Both the position numbers and the translations under genes were made by a program. Below the pieces are notes generated by a model that did not search any database, was not told the origin of the DNA, and saw only the letters and a list, made by a program, of their open reading frames with translations. Below, in pieces: positions 45,764-55,112 of a stretch of DNA of 64,000 nt. The stretch lies in contig NZ_FRFA01000006.1 in the NCBI RefSeq assembly GCF_900143535.1, positions 62,001 to 126,000 on the forward strand, read 5' to 3'. Numbering within the stretch: the first letter of the stretch is position 1; every line of letters starts with the position of its first letter. The stretch is from Tateyamaria sp. Alg231-49 (lineage in GTDB: Bacteria; Pseudomonadota; Alphaproteobacteria; Rhodobacterales; Rhodobacteraceae).

Positions 45764-46106
45764 GGCATGAGTTGCCGGGCGGCCATAAAATTGTGCCTCA
45801 AAAACGCCTGCGTAGGGTTTCGCAAGAGGTGCGAGGCGTTAAAAAAGTTCGGCAATCCCAACGTTCTTTATATTCATTCGCCTGGCCGCAGTGATCGTTT
45901 GAACCTGAACCCGGGTCACGTAAAGCGCCGCAAGCCCCAACCTCTCTCAGAGTAATTTATCTTCCCAAACCAGTAAAACTCGTTACGCTGATACTGTTGG
46001 GCCATGATCACGAAAAATGTGACGTTCCGACACGTCTTGTCCGGCCAAAGGTGGCGGTGACAGGAGATTAATACCGGGCCTTAAGCCCGACCAAGGGAGG
46101 ATTACC
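45764..46106. promoter_or_regulatory. Intergenic region before the iron-type ABC operon
   Basis: About 340 bases between the pepF fragment and the binding-protein gene. Two inverted repeats are visible: GAGGCA...TGCCTC around 45761-45800 and ACGCCT...AGGCGT around 45803-45840. The imperfect dyad GGGCCTTAAGCCC lies just before the ribosome binding site of 46107. No clear Fur or Irr box was recognised. Confidence 0.35.
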
Positions 46107-47132
46107 ATGAAGAGATTAAGCACACTTGCGCTGACGTCTATCGTCGCGCTGGGCGCAGGCGTATCTGCGGCGCAGGCTGACAAACTGACGCTGTATTGCT
46201 CGGCGCAAGAAGACTGGTGCCAGCTGATGGCGCGAAGCTTTGAAGACGCCACAGGCATTGACGTGAACATGACCCGCAAATCGTCCGGCGAGACCTTTGC
46301 GCAGATCAAAGCCGAATCTGCCAACCCAAAAGGGGACGTTTGGTGGGGTGGTACGGGCGATCCGCATTTGCAAGCTGCCGAGGAGAACCTGACAATGGCC
46401 TACGTGTCACCGATGCGAGACCAGTTGCATGACTGGGCGATCAGTCAGGCGACATCCGCTGGTGACAAAACAATCGGGATTTATTCTGGTGCGCTTGGCT
46501 ATGGGTATAACACCGACCTTTTGGCTGCCAACAACCTGCCCGAGCCATCGTGCTGGAAGGACCTTTTGAAGCCTGAGTACAAAGGCCACGTTCAAATGGC
46601 GAACCCCAATTCATCGGGAACGGCCTATACGACGCTCGCCTCGATGGTGCAGCTGTTTGGTGAAGACGAGGGCTTTGAGTTCATGAAAGGCCTTCATGCC
46701 AACATCAACCAGTACACCAAGTCCGGCTCTGCCCCGATCAAAGCGGCGGGTCGTGGTGAAAACACCATCGGAATTGTGTTCATGCACGACGCGGTGAAGC
46801 AGGCTGTTTCGGGTTTCCCTGTGAAGGTCGTCGCACCTTGTGAGGGCACTGGATATGAAATCGGTTCGATGTCGATCATTGAAGGCGCGCGAAATGAGGA
46901 CGAAGCCAAGAAGTTCTATGACTGGGCCTTGTCCACGGATGCGCAGAACCTCGCGCTGGAAGTGAACGCGTTCCAGGTGCCGTCGAACACTGGTGCCGAG
47001 ACGTCACCGTCTGCGCCGGACATGTCGACGATTACTTTGATCGACTATGACTTTAAGACCTATGGCTCGTCTGCCGAGCGCAAGCGTCTGCTGCAGAAAT
47101 GGGACGAAGACGTCTCGACGTTGCCGCAGTAA
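46107..47132 (+). CDS. ABC transporter substrate-binding protein, ferric-iron type (AfuA/FbpA-like)
   Basis: A 341-residue periplasmic protein with signal peptide MKRLSTLALTSIVALGAGVS plus AAQA. The mature part opens DKLTLYCSAQEDWCQLMARS, with two cysteines that may pair. It continues with the family pattern GDVWWGGTGDPHLQAAEE and SGALGYGYNTDLLAANNLPE. The paired metal-binding tyrosines of FbpA are not obvious, so iron is only the family-level guess; other members bind phosphonates or sugar phosphates. A GGGAGGA site precedes the ATG. Confidence 0.78.
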   Translation: MKRLSTLALTSIVALGAGVSAAQADKLTLYCSAQEDWCQLMARSFEDATGIDVNMTRKSSGETFAQIKAESANPKGDVWWGGTGDPHLQAAEENLTMAYVSPMRDQLHDWAISQATSAGDKTIGIYSGALGYGYNTDLLAANNLPEPSCWKDLLKPEYKGHVQMANPNSSGTAYTTLASMVQLFGEDEGFEFMKGLHANINQYTKSGSAPIKAAGRGENTIGIVFMHDAVKQAVSGFPVKVVAPCEGTGYEIGSMSIIEGARNEDEAKKFYDWALSTDAQNLALEVNAFQVPSNTGAETSPSAPDMSTITLIDYDFKTYGSSAERKRLLQKWDEDVSTLPQ

Positions 47133-47156
47133 AACTTGCGAAACGTTTCAACTGAA

Positions 47157-49355
47157 ATGACCGCCCATCTGGCCTTGATCTTTTGGATCGTCGCCGGGTG
47201 GGTCGGGTTCTGTATTTTGCCCTGGTACGGGGTCGAAGACGGATTCTTTGCGTTTGAATGGTTGGTTGATGGCTATCCCTTTGATGAGGATTACGCGCCT
47301 GCGGCGTTTTTGATTGGACAGGGCGAAAAGCTCTGGCTGGCGCCGCTTATACTGCCGTTGATCACGTCGCTTTTTGCGCTTCGCCGCAAAAAGAGTGATC
47401 CGCTCTATGCAAAGATACTGATTGCGTCCGGGGCCATTGGCTTTGGGTGGCTGATTGCTCAGGGCTTTGGCATCGGCATCAGGGGGTTTAATTTTGAATG
47501 GCTGACGGCGCTGTTTGGAGACCTTGGCGACCGCCAGTTTGGTATGGGATACGGCGCGCTGTTGCTGGCCTCGGCGTACCTGTTCCTGTTCACCCAAGGC
47601 ATCGCTGCACGGGGTGCGATTAACGGAGATGTCTTTGTTGTCAGCGCGATTGGTGGCGTGATCGTTATCGTCACGGTTTTCGTGTTCTTCCCGATTGCAA
47701 AGATGCTTTTGGCCGCTTTCATCACAGAGGAAGGTGGCTACTCTGCTTTGGTCTTTGCGTCCAAGTTTTTTGATGACCGTCTTTGGGGCCTTGGCTGTTT
47801 GTCTGGGGGGCGTTGTGGGGCTGCTTGGAACTCGCTTTTCCTCGCCATCACGGTTGGCATCCTGACCACTGTTCTGGGGCTGGTGTTCGCGCTTGTCGTG
47901 ACGCGCTCGGGCTTCCGCTACAAACGGGCACTGCGCGCGTTGACGGTTCTGCCGATCATCACGCCGCCCTTTGTTATTGGCCTTGCCCTGATCCTGCTGT
48001 TCGGTCTGTCCGGGACGGTCACGCAGTTCTTTGCCGATCTGTTTGGGGTCCAGCCGACACGCTGGCTTTATGGCATGCCCGGCGTGCTTATTGCACAAAC
48101 GCTCGCCTTTACGCCCATTGCGTTCCTTGTCCTTATTGGCGTTGTCGAAGGGGTGTCGCCGTCGATGGAGGAGGCCGCGCAGACGCTGCGTGCGAACCGT
48201 TGGCAAACGTTCCGTACAGTTTCGCTGCCGTTGATGCGGCCGGGGCTGGCAAATGCCTTTCTGCTGGGCTTTATTGAGAGCATGGCGGATTTCGGCAATC
48301 CCCTGGTTCTGGGCGGCAATTTTGATGTTCTGTCGACCGAGATATTCTTTGCAATTGTTGGCGCTCAGTATGATCAGGGCCGCGCCGCTGTCCTTGCGAT
48401 GGTGCTTTTGTTTTTCACACTCTCCGCCTTCTATGCGCAGCGCATGTGGCTTGGCAAAAAGAGTTATACAACCGTTTCCGGCAAGGGCGACGCTGGTGTC
48501 CATCCGCTGATGCCAAACGGCCTTGCTGTCCCTGTTTTCATCGCGGCAGGCGTCTGGGGTCTGTTCACGGTCGTTGTGTACGGCATGATCCTTTACGGCA
48601 GCGTGGTCGAACTTTGGGGCGTCAACAACACGCTCACCTTCAAACACTATGTCACCGCGTTTTCTGTGCGCTTCGAAGAAACAGGCATCCGCTGGACAGG
48701 CGCGGCATGGGATAGTTTCTGGACGACGATCTATATTGCTGCGGCCGCTGCGCCATTGACGGCCGCCGTTGGTCTTATCACGGCCTATCTGCTGACACGG
48801 CAGTCTTTCGCAGGCAAAAACGCGTTCGAGTTTGGAACGATGCTGAGCTTTGCGATCCCGGGAACAGTTATCGGGGTCAGTTACATTCTGGCCTTTAACG
48901 TGCCGCCGATTGAGATCACCGGTACGGGCATCATACTTATTGTAAGCTTCATCTTTCGGAACATGCCTGTTGGGGTCCGCGCTGGCATCGCTTCGATGAG
49001 CCAGCTCGACAAATCGCTGGACGAAAGCTCTCTCACGCTTGGTGCGAATTCGTGGCAAACCTTCCGGCGGGTGATCTTGCCGCTTTTGAAGCCCGCAATT
49101 CTGGCAGCACTGGTTTACAGTTTTGTGCGCGCCATGACTGCGATTTCTGCCGTGATCTTTCTGGTCTCAGCAGAGTACGACATGGCGACGAGCTATATTA
49201 TCGGTCGTGTTGAGAACAACGATTACGGCCTTGCGATCGCCTATTCCACAACGCTGATCTTCGTCATGCTTGCTGCGGTCGGCCTGCTACAGGTGTTGGT
49301 CGGGCGGACGAAAATCGGACGCCGCACGCAATTCGGGGCAAAGGAACAAACATGA
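47157..49355 (+). CDS. ABC transporter permease, iron type (fused double permease)
   Basis: A permease of about 732 residues with about twelve or more membrane segments in two modules. The EAA-type loops are MEEAAQTLRANRWQTFRTVS and DESSLTLGANSWQTFRRVIL. The N-terminal 180 residues carry extra membrane segments before the first module. The ATG at 47157 is preferred; a TTG at 47136 starts 3 bases after the preceding stop. It forms the pore for the substrate bound by the 46107 product. Its end overlaps the ATPase start (ATGA). Confidence 0.83.
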   Translation: MTAHLALIFWIVAGWVGFCILPWYGVEDGFFAFEWLVDGYPFDEDYAPAAFLIGQGEKLWLAPLILPLITSLFALRRKKSDPLYAKILIASGAIGFGWLIAQGFGIGIRGFNFEWLTALFGDLGDRQFGMGYGALLLASAYLFLFTQGIAARGAINGDVFVVSAIGGVIVIVTVFVFFPIAKMLLAAFITEEGGYSALVFASKFFDDRLWGLGCLSGGRCGAAWNSLFLAITVGILTTVLGLVFALVVTRSGFRYKRALRALTVLPIITPPFVIGLALILLFGLSGTVTQFFADLFGVQPTRWLYGMPGVLIAQTLAFTPIAFLVLIGVVEGVSPSMEEAAQTLRANRWQTFRTVSLPLMRPGLANAFLLGFIESMADFGNPLVLGGNFDVLSTEIFFAIVGAQYDQGRAAVLAMVLLFFTLSAFYAQRMWLGKKSYTTVSGKGDAGVHPLMPNGLAVPVFIAAGVWGLFTVVVYGMILYGSVVELWGVNNTLTFKHYVTAFSVRFEETGIRWTGAAWDSFWTTIYIAAAAAPLTAAVGLITAYLLTRQSFAGKNAFEFGTMLSFAIPGTVIGVSYILAFNVPPIEITGTGIILIVSFIFRNMPVGVRAGIASMSQLDKSLDESSLTLGANSWQTFRRVILPLLKPAILAALVYSFVRAMTAISAVIFLVSAEYDMATSYIIGRVENNDYGLAIAYSTTLIFVMLAAVGLLQVLVGRTKIGRRTQFGAKEQT

Positions 49356-50425
49356 GCGAAACACTTATTGCCAGTAAAGCCGCCCCGGTTCGTTTCGAGA
49401 ACGTGACCAAAAGCTTTGGACGCGACGTTGTCGCTGTGGACAACATCGATCTGCATGTGGAGGCGGGCAAGCTTGTGACCTTGCTTGGGCCTTCGGGCTG
49501 CGGGAAAACGACGACGTTGCGTATGATTGCAGGTTTGGAAATGGCAACGTCGGGGCGCATTCTGATCGGCGACCGCGATGTCACAACGTTGCCCGCGACA
49601 GATCGCGATGTGTCGATGGTATTCCAGTCCTACGCGCTGTTTCCTCATATGAGCGTGCTGGAAAACGTGTCTTATGGCCTGACATTTTCTGGATACTCGA
49701 AATCGGAAACGCGCGACCGTGCGCTGGCCGGATTGGAGCTTGTTGGGCTGAAGGGATTCGACACACGTTTGCCCAGTGAGCTTTCGGGTGGTCAGCAGCA
49801 AAGGGTCGCCGTCGCGCGTGCGCTGGTGTTGGAGCCGCAGGTTCTGTTGTTTGACGAGCCGCTGTCCAACCTTGATGCAAAACTGCGCCGTCAGGTGCGC
49901 GAAGATATCCGCGCCATTCAACAAGACCTTGGCCTCACGGTTGTCTATGTCACCCACGATCAGGAAGAGGCGCTGGCCGTCTCTGATGAAATCGTGGTTA
50001 TGCGCAACGCCTCCATCGCTCAGATTGGCACGCCGCGCAGTCTGTACGATGCGCCTGTTGACCGCTTTGTTGCCGATTTTATCGGAGAAGCGAACATCTT
50101 GCCCTGTACCATCGAGAGCTTGGATGGCGATATGGCGACGATTTCCATTGAGAGCTACGCTCATGTGCTCCCAGCCCGAGGGCTAGCAGTGGGCGCCGCA
50201 AAACTTGCTGTTCGCCCATCCAGATTGGTGATTGGTGCGCAAGATGGTTTCAAGGCGACCGTAGCCAAGGCGACCTATGTCGGTGTGCGGATGGAATACA
50301 CGCTTGAGGCCAGTTTCGGTTCTATGTTCGCTGTCCACGAAGACGTGGACACGCCGCTGGAAGTTGGCACTGACGTGACCGTCGGGTTTTCTCAAAAAGG
50401 GCCGGTATTGCTGCCGGAGGCTTAA
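49352..50425 (+). CDS. ABC transporter ATP-binding protein, iron/polyamine type
   Basis: A 357-residue ABC ATPase. Walker A is GPSGCGKTT, the signature LSGGQQQR, Walker B LLFDEPLSNLD, and the switch histidine is in YVTHDQEEA. The C-terminal TOBE-like region (about 265-357) contains AVRPSRLVIG. It completes the three-gene operon 46107-50425. Its stop overlaps the stop of the convergent inositol-monophosphatase gene by 4 bases. Confidence 0.87.
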   Translation: MSETLIASKAAPVRFENVTKSFGRDVVAVDNIDLHVEAGKLVTLLGPSGCGKTTTLRMIAGLEMATSGRILIGDRDVTTLPATDRDVSMVFQSYALFPHMSVLENVSYGLTFSGYSKSETRDRALAGLELVGLKGFDTRLPSELSGGQQQRVAVARALVLEPQVLLFDEPLSNLDAKLRRQVREDIRAIQQDLGLTVVYVTHDQEEALAVSDEIVVMRNASIAQIGTPRSLYDAPVDRFVADFIGEANILPCTIESLDGDMATISIESYAHVLPARGLAVGAAKLAVRPSRLVIGAQDGFKATVAKATYVGVRMEYTLEASFGSMFAVHEDVDTPLEVGTDVTVGFSQKGPVLLPEA

Positions 50426-51210
50426 TCAGTTTGCTCGAAAGCTGTTTTGGACAGCTCAAGTAGCCGATCAAATACGGCAGGCGTTCCCACAACGACACGT
50501 CCGCCATCGCGTATCATGTCGTCCGCGTTCTGCACCTCTACGCAGCCTCCGGCCTCGGCAACAATAAGTTGACCCGCAACGCAATCCCAAGCGTTCATGT
50601 GCTCTTCGGAGTACCCCAAAAGCCGCCCCGCAGCGACATAGGCCAAGGAAAGAGCCCCCGACGCGTTCCGATAGAACATTGATCCTTCATCAACCAAAGC
50701 CGCAACGAGGCGAACAATCCCTTGGTTGTTCACTCGGTTGGAGTATCCGATGCCAACTGTGCCTTCGGAAATCTTCCGTGAATCTTCGAGTTTCAGCGGC
50801 GCTCCATTCAGCTTTGCGCCTTCGCCTTTTACAGCGACAAACGTTTCGTCGTTTGCCGGATCGTGGATGACCCCGCATTCGGTTTCGGCGCCGCGAACGC
50901 CCGCAACGACAACCGTCCATGCCGGAATTCCGTTGATGAAGTTCGTGGTGCCGTCGATCGGATCGATGACCCAGGTGAACCCAGAGGTGCCGGGGGTCGG
51001 AGCGTGCTCTTCGCCGACAATGGCGTCTTGGGGAAAAGCCTTGGCCAACAGATCGCGCGTCAACAACTCGACATTGCGATCTGCCTGCGAGACAAAGTCC
51101 TGATGTCCTTTGTGGTCGATCACAAGCGTGTCTTGTTCGCGGAAATACTTGAGAGCCAAACGCCCGGCTTGTTTGCAGATATCCTCTAGGATTTGAATTC
51201 TGTCGGGCAT
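50422..51210 (-). CDS. Inositol monophosphatase family protein
   Basis: A 262-residue Mg-dependent, Li-sensitive phosphatase fold. Metal ligands are visible as VGEEHAP, DPIDGTTNFING (the family signature, Asp/Ile/Asp) and NAWDCVAGQLIVAEAGG near the C-terminus. Family members dephosphorylate inositol phosphate, histidinol phosphate or PAP; this cannot be decided here. It starts at 51210 after GGAGAG and ends convergently against the ABC ATPase gene. Confidence 0.85.
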   Translation of the reverse strand: MPDRIQILEDICKQAGRLALKYFREQDTLVIDHKGHQDFVSQADRNVELLTRDLLAKAFPQDAIVGEEHAPTPGTSGFTWVIDPIDGTTNFINGIPAWTVVVAGVRGAETECGVIHDPANDETFVAVKGEGAKLNGAPLKLEDSRKISEGTVGIGYSNRVNNQGIVRLVAALVDEGSMFYRNASGALSLAYVAAGRLLGYSEEHMNAWDCVAGQLIVAEAGGCVEVQNADDMIRDGGRVVVGTPAVFDRLLELSKTAFEQTD

Positions 51211-51330
51211 GCGCTCTCCTTTCGCAGATAAAGACCGGTATCCTTCGAGCTATCACTGTCGACGCAGTAAACCCACAATTCATTTCATGGATGCGTTTTG
51301 AGCAACGGCTGTATGCGGCATGACCGGAGT

Positions 51331-51397
51331 TTTGGGACTGAGGCGTCGAGCCCGAAGGGGGGCCTTGTGGTGTTTTGAACCACCTGCGTTGAGCCCG
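51331..51397 (-). pseudogene. Decayed copy of the 3' end of pepF (copy B)
   Basis: A short stretch aligning by eye with pepF nucleotides of about 53200-53270 in the same orientation. It shares GAGGCGTC, AGCCCGAAGGGGG, CCTTGTGGTGTTT, CCACCTGC and TTGAGC, with a deletion of about nine bases in the middle. It is shorter than copy A (45591-45763) and lies between the inositol-monophosphatase and the acyltransferase genes. Confidence 0.75.
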
Positions 51398-51532
51398 TTG
51401 TCTGTTTCCAAATCGCAAACAATGGACACGGCTTTGCCCAATTGGAGCCTTCAATGGATTCTATGTTTTTGGTTGAACGCACTCGTGGTCGCAGCGTTAT
51501 AGACCACCTGTTTACATCTACGGAGGGCATCA

Positions 51533-52048
51533 ATGCTCATCCAGGACGTTAATAAAAAGGGAGACTTTCCCAGCCCGCCTTTGCCTGAGAGCATGGCGAC
51601 TTATGGTGCGTTGTCGCTATTGGCGGCGCATTGTCCGCTTCACAAATCCTACTCGGCGGAGCTTCTCAACCGTTTGTTCCTGCCAGCTATTGAGCATAAA
51701 TCTGTTCGCATATTTCGCACGTCAACCAACCAGCCCTGTGCCGCGCTCATCTGGGCCCGGCTGTCATCGCGGGTTTCATCCAGAATGTTTACCGACCACT
51801 GCCCGCCGAAGGCCAAAGAATGGAATTCCGGGGAGCATCTTTGGTTTCTGGACATTATTGCGCCATTCGGACACGGCAAAGACATCGCACGAAATCTGGT
51901 GCGAAACCCACCAAGTGAGGCGTTTTCCTTTGCCCGGATCGGCGCGGATAGGAAAATCAGAAAGCTTGTTGAGGTCAAAAGTGGGGGCCGCACACACCGG
52001 GCTTTTCGGTCCTCTTTCATTGACCCGCCTGGGCTAGATAGAGCGTAG
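51533..52048 (+). CDS. RTX toxin-activating lysine-acyltransferase, HlyC family
   Basis: A 171-residue protein of the HlyC fold. YGALSLLAAHCPLHKSYSAE aligns with the HlyC block around its catalytic His (here His37), and EHLWFLDIIAPFGHGKDIAR aligns with the block around its catalytic Asp (here Asp107). The 70-residue spacing matches His23/Asp92 of HlyC. Such enzymes transfer acyl groups from acyl-ACP to lysines of a secreted protein. The ATG follows GGAGGG. The partner is likely encoded next, 4 bases downstream; no RTX repeat protein or type I exporter is in the window. Confidence 0.85.
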   Translation: MLIQDVNKKGDFPSPPLPESMATYGALSLLAAHCPLHKSYSAELLNRLFLPAIEHKSVRIFRTSTNQPCAALIWARLSSRVSSRMFTDHCPPKAKEWNSGEHLWFLDIIAPFGHGKDIARNLVRNPPSEAFSFARIGADRKIRKLVEVKSGGRTHRAFRSSFIDPPGLDRA

Positions 52049-52052
52049 GCAT

Positions 52053-52958
52053 ATGGGCGTTCCAATCCCAGATACGGGTTCTGTCACAGAAGACACTGAT
52101 GTCGTCGGCGGTCTTCTGACGACAAGTGGCGATATCAACTACTTTCTTGGGGATGACACCGGGGACTGGACCGTCGTTTCCAATGATACGAGCCTCGGCT
52201 TTGGCAGCAGCTTTTCGATGGATGAAGACGGGAACTGGGATTTCTTCGTCGACAATGACGATCCAGACATTCAAGCACTGAATTCTGGTCAGAGCTTGGA
52301 TTTTGAGTACGCGGTCTCGTCTGCAAATGGAAACTCGACCGTTACGATCACAGTATTCGGTGTCGACGAGCCTCCCTGTTTCGTACGAGGAACTTTGATC
52401 GATACGCCTGCTGGACCGCGCCCGATTGAAGATCTGTGCGCCGGTGATGAGGTCCTCACGACCGACTATGGTCCGACCCGAATAAGTTGGATCGGATCCA
52501 AGCGAACAGGAGACGGAGAAAGCGCGCTGCGAAGGGCTCTTGCACCGATTACAATTCTCCCTGACGCACTGGGTCCGGGCGTGCCTTCGCGGCCCCTGAC
52601 AGTCTCCCCTTTGCATCGCGTTTTGTGGCGTGGACCCCAAGCGCAGCTGCTGTTTGGGGAGCGAGAAGTTTTATGTGCCGCTCAAACGTTGGTGAATGAC
52701 ATCACGGTTGTTCAGGCTCAGGCGACGCAGGTCGAGTACTTCCACATTATGCTTGAGGAACATAGCCTTATACTGGCTGAGGGATGTGAAAGCGAAAGCC
52801 TGTTTCCGGGTCGTGAGGGCCTATACCGATTTGGGGAAACTGCGCAGGAAGAAATCTTTGAACTGTTCCCTGACCTTCGCAGCTGTCCTGCGAGCTATGG
52901 GCAAGCGGCGCGGCGCATTCTCAAATCATACGAATGCAAGGCGCTGATGGCCGCATAG
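52053..52958 (+). CDS. VCBS-like plus Hint domain protein
   Basis: A 301-residue protein without a signal peptide. Residues 5-105 resemble a VCBS/cadherin-like repeat (VTEDTDVVGG, FSMDEDGNWDFFVDND, STVTITVFGVDEPP). Residues 109-265 form a Hint domain that begins at Cys109 (CFVRGTLIDTPAGPRPIEDL), includes VSPLHRVLWRG and FGEREVL, and ends near AEGCESESLFPG. Only three lysines occur (150, 291, 296), the last two in the C-terminal tail. It is 4 bases behind the acyltransferase gene, so it is its probable substrate. Export by type I secretion is inferred from the VCBS domain. Confidence 0.83.
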   Translation: MGVPIPDTGSVTEDTDVVGGLLTTSGDINYFLGDDTGDWTVVSNDTSLGFGSSFSMDEDGNWDFFVDNDDPDIQALNSGQSLDFEYAVSSANGNSTVTITVFGVDEPPCFVRGTLIDTPAGPRPIEDLCAGDEVLTTDYGPTRISWIGSKRTGDGESALRRALAPITILPDALGPGVPSRPLTVSPLHRVLWRGPQAQLLFGEREVLCAAQTLVNDITVVQAQATQVEYFHIMLEEHSLILAEGCESESLFPGREGLYRFGETAQEEIFELFPDLRSCPASYGQAARRILKSYECKALMAA

Positions 52959-53132
52959 TTTATCTGTCCATTGGTTCTGAAGAAGCCAAATGTGGATGGT
53001 TTGAATGTCTTTCCTGCGTCAAGGCGCGCCGTTGGTCGCGCTTGAACAAACAGCCCGCTGCTCTGCCATACATCTTGCCAAGCATGATAGGCGGAAACCT
53101 TTGACTTAAGCGTCTGTGTCCTGCGACAGCGC

Positions 53133-54953
53133 TTAGTCCTCCATCGCTTCGAGTTCGTCAATAAAGCCCGAAATCATCGACAATCCTTTGTCCCAGAATT
53201 TCGGGTCCGAGGCGTCAAGCCCGAAGGGGGCCAGCAGTTCCTTGTGGTGTTTGGATCCACCTGCCTTGAGCATGTCGAAGTATTTCTCTTCAAAATCATC
53301 TGCTCCTTCGGCGAAGACCGAATAAAGCGCGTTTACGAGCCCGTCACCGAACGCATAGGCATAGACGTAAAATGGTGAATGTACGAAGTGGGGGATGTAG
53401 GCCCAGAAGGTTTCGTAACCGTCCATGAATTCGAAGGCAGGCCCGAGGCTTTCTGCTTGCACTGACATCCACAGCGCGTTGATGTCGTCTGGCGTCAATT
53501 CTCCGGCGCGCCGCGCCTCGTGCAGTTTGCATTCAAAGTCGTAGAACGCGATCTGGCGCACCACGGTGTTGATCATATCCTCGACCTTGCCTGCCAGCAT
53601 CACCTTGCGTTGCTGTTTGTCTTTGGCCCCATCGAGCATTTTGCGGAAGGTGAGCATTTCACCAAAGACCGAGGCTGTTTCCGCCAAGGTGAGAGGCGTG
53701 GAGGAGAGCATTTCGCCTTGTTCGGCCGCGAGCACCTGATGCACGCCGTGGCCCAGTTCGTGGGCCAGCGTCATCACGTCGCGCGGTTTGCCGAGGTAGT
53801 TCAGCATGACGTAAGGGTGCACATCCGTCACCGTGGGGTGTGCGAAGGCGCCCGGCGCTTTGCCGGGTTTTACGCCTGCATCGATCCAGCCCTTGTTAAA
53901 GAAGGGTTCTGCGATTGCACCCATGCGCGGATCAAACGCGTTATAGGCGTCCATCACCGTCTTTTCCGCCTCATCCCAACCCACGGTCCGTGTGTCTTCC
54001 ATAGGCAGCGGTGCGTTGCGGTCCCAAACCTGCATTGTTTCGAGGCCAAGCCATTTGCGCTTCAGCTCGTAATAGCGGTGGCTGAGTTTGGGGTAGGCGG
54101 CGACCACAGCGTTGCGCAGCGCCTCGACCACTTCGGGTTCGACCTGATTGGAAAGGTGGCGACCAGTTTGCGCGGTTGGCATGCCACGCCAGCGGTCCAT
54201 GATTTCCTTTTCCTTGGCCTGCGTATTGTGCACGCGCGCGAAGGTTTTGATATTGCCTGAGAACACCTCGGCCAATTCCCGCGCCGCGGTTTCGCGTTTC
54301 TTGCGATCGGGGTCGGTGAGGAAGTTCAGCGTGCCTTCGATATTAAGCGCCTCGCCGTCGATGTCGAAGGTGAGCCCGGCGATTGTTTCGTCAAAGAGCC
54401 GTTCCCATGCATCCCCGACAACACCGAGGTCGTGCAGGAATTTCTCCATCTCGTCGGAGAGCTGGTGGGGTTTCATGGCGCGGATGCGATCAAAGATCGG
54501 TTTGTAGCGCGCGAGGTCTGCGTTTTGGGCCAGAAGCCCGGTCAGGTGGTCGTCTTCGAGCCGGTTGAGTTCGAGTGTGAAGAAGACCAGCGGTGTGGTG
54601 AAGTTCGTCACCTTTTCCTGCACGTCGGACATGAATTTTGCCCGCTCCGCATCTGTGGTCAGCTGGTAGTAGCGCAGGCCGGCAAAGGACATGATCCGCC
54701 CGGCGATCTGATTGATCCGTTCCTGCCGCTGGATACAGGCCAGCAGGCCGGGGGCATCAAGCGTGTCGAGCTTGCCCTCGTAATCATCAGCAAAGCTGGT
54801 GCAGGCACTTTCGAGCCAGTCGAGGTCGCGTTTCAGTTCTGGCGCGTCCTGTCCGGTGTAGAGATCGTCGAGGTTCCATTCGGGCAAGTTGCCGAGAGAG
54901 TCGTCCCCGCTTGATGCGTTGATGTCGCGGACGGGGAAGGGCAGCTGGAACAT
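53133..54953 (-). CDS. pepF: Oligoendopeptidase F family protein (M3 metallopeptidase)
   Basis: A 606-residue zinc peptidase. The HEXXH motif is in TLAHELGHGVHQVLAAEQGE and the third ligand Glu is in PLTLAETASVFGEML. The C-terminal region ends LSMISGFIDELEAMED. It cleaves short peptides in the cytoplasm. The start MFQLPFPVRD at 54953 is preferred over a longer frame without support. Two decayed copies of its 3' end lie at 45591 and 51331, which is unusual for a single-copy gene. Confidence 0.9.
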   Translation of the reverse strand: MFQLPFPVRDINASSGDDSLGNLPEWNLDDLYTGQDAPELKRDLDWLESACTSFADDYEGKLDTLDAPGLLACIQRQERINQIAGRIMSFAGLRYYQLTTDAERAKFMSDVQEKVTNFTTPLVFFTLELNRLEDDHLTGLLAQNADLARYKPIFDRIRAMKPHQLSDEMEKFLHDLGVVGDAWERLFDETIAGLTFDIDGEALNIEGTLNFLTDPDRKKRETAARELAEVFSGNIKTFARVHNTQAKEKEIMDRWRGMPTAQTGRHLSNQVEPEVVEALRNAVVAAYPKLSHRYYELKRKWLGLETMQVWDRNAPLPMEDTRTVGWDEAEKTVMDAYNAFDPRMGAIAEPFFNKGWIDAGVKPGKAPGAFAHPTVTDVHPYVMLNYLGKPRDVMTLAHELGHGVHQVLAAEQGEMLSSTPLTLAETASVFGEMLTFRKMLDGAKDKQQRKVMLAGKVEDMINTVVRQIAFYDFECKLHEARRAGELTPDDINALWMSVQAESLGPAFEFMDGYETFWAYIPHFVHSPFYVYAYAFGDGLVNALYSVFAEGADDFEEKYFDMLKAGGSKHHKELLAPFGLDASDPKFWDKGLSMISGFIDELEAMED

Positions 54954-55112
54954 GGAGAACCTCATTGATGTGACGGGCCATAGGTATGGCGGTCGTAGGG
55001 GGAGGGCAAGTGTTTGTGGCAACAGACTGGAAGGCCAGCACAGTCGCCAATGTCACTCGGACCCAAGACGGTCGATGGTCGCCGTCGGCCCGTGTTTTTG
55101 AGCAGAAGAAGG

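Noticed and set aside
45764-46106. Iron-responsive box (Fur or Irr) before the iron-type transporter
   Set aside because: Only generic inverted repeats are present; none matched a recognisable iron box, so iron regulation is not claimed.
47148-49058. 636-codon minus-strand frame across the iron-type permease
   Set aside because: Highly charged translation typical of an antisense shadow of a membrane protein; the plus-strand permease has two coupling loops and membrane helices.
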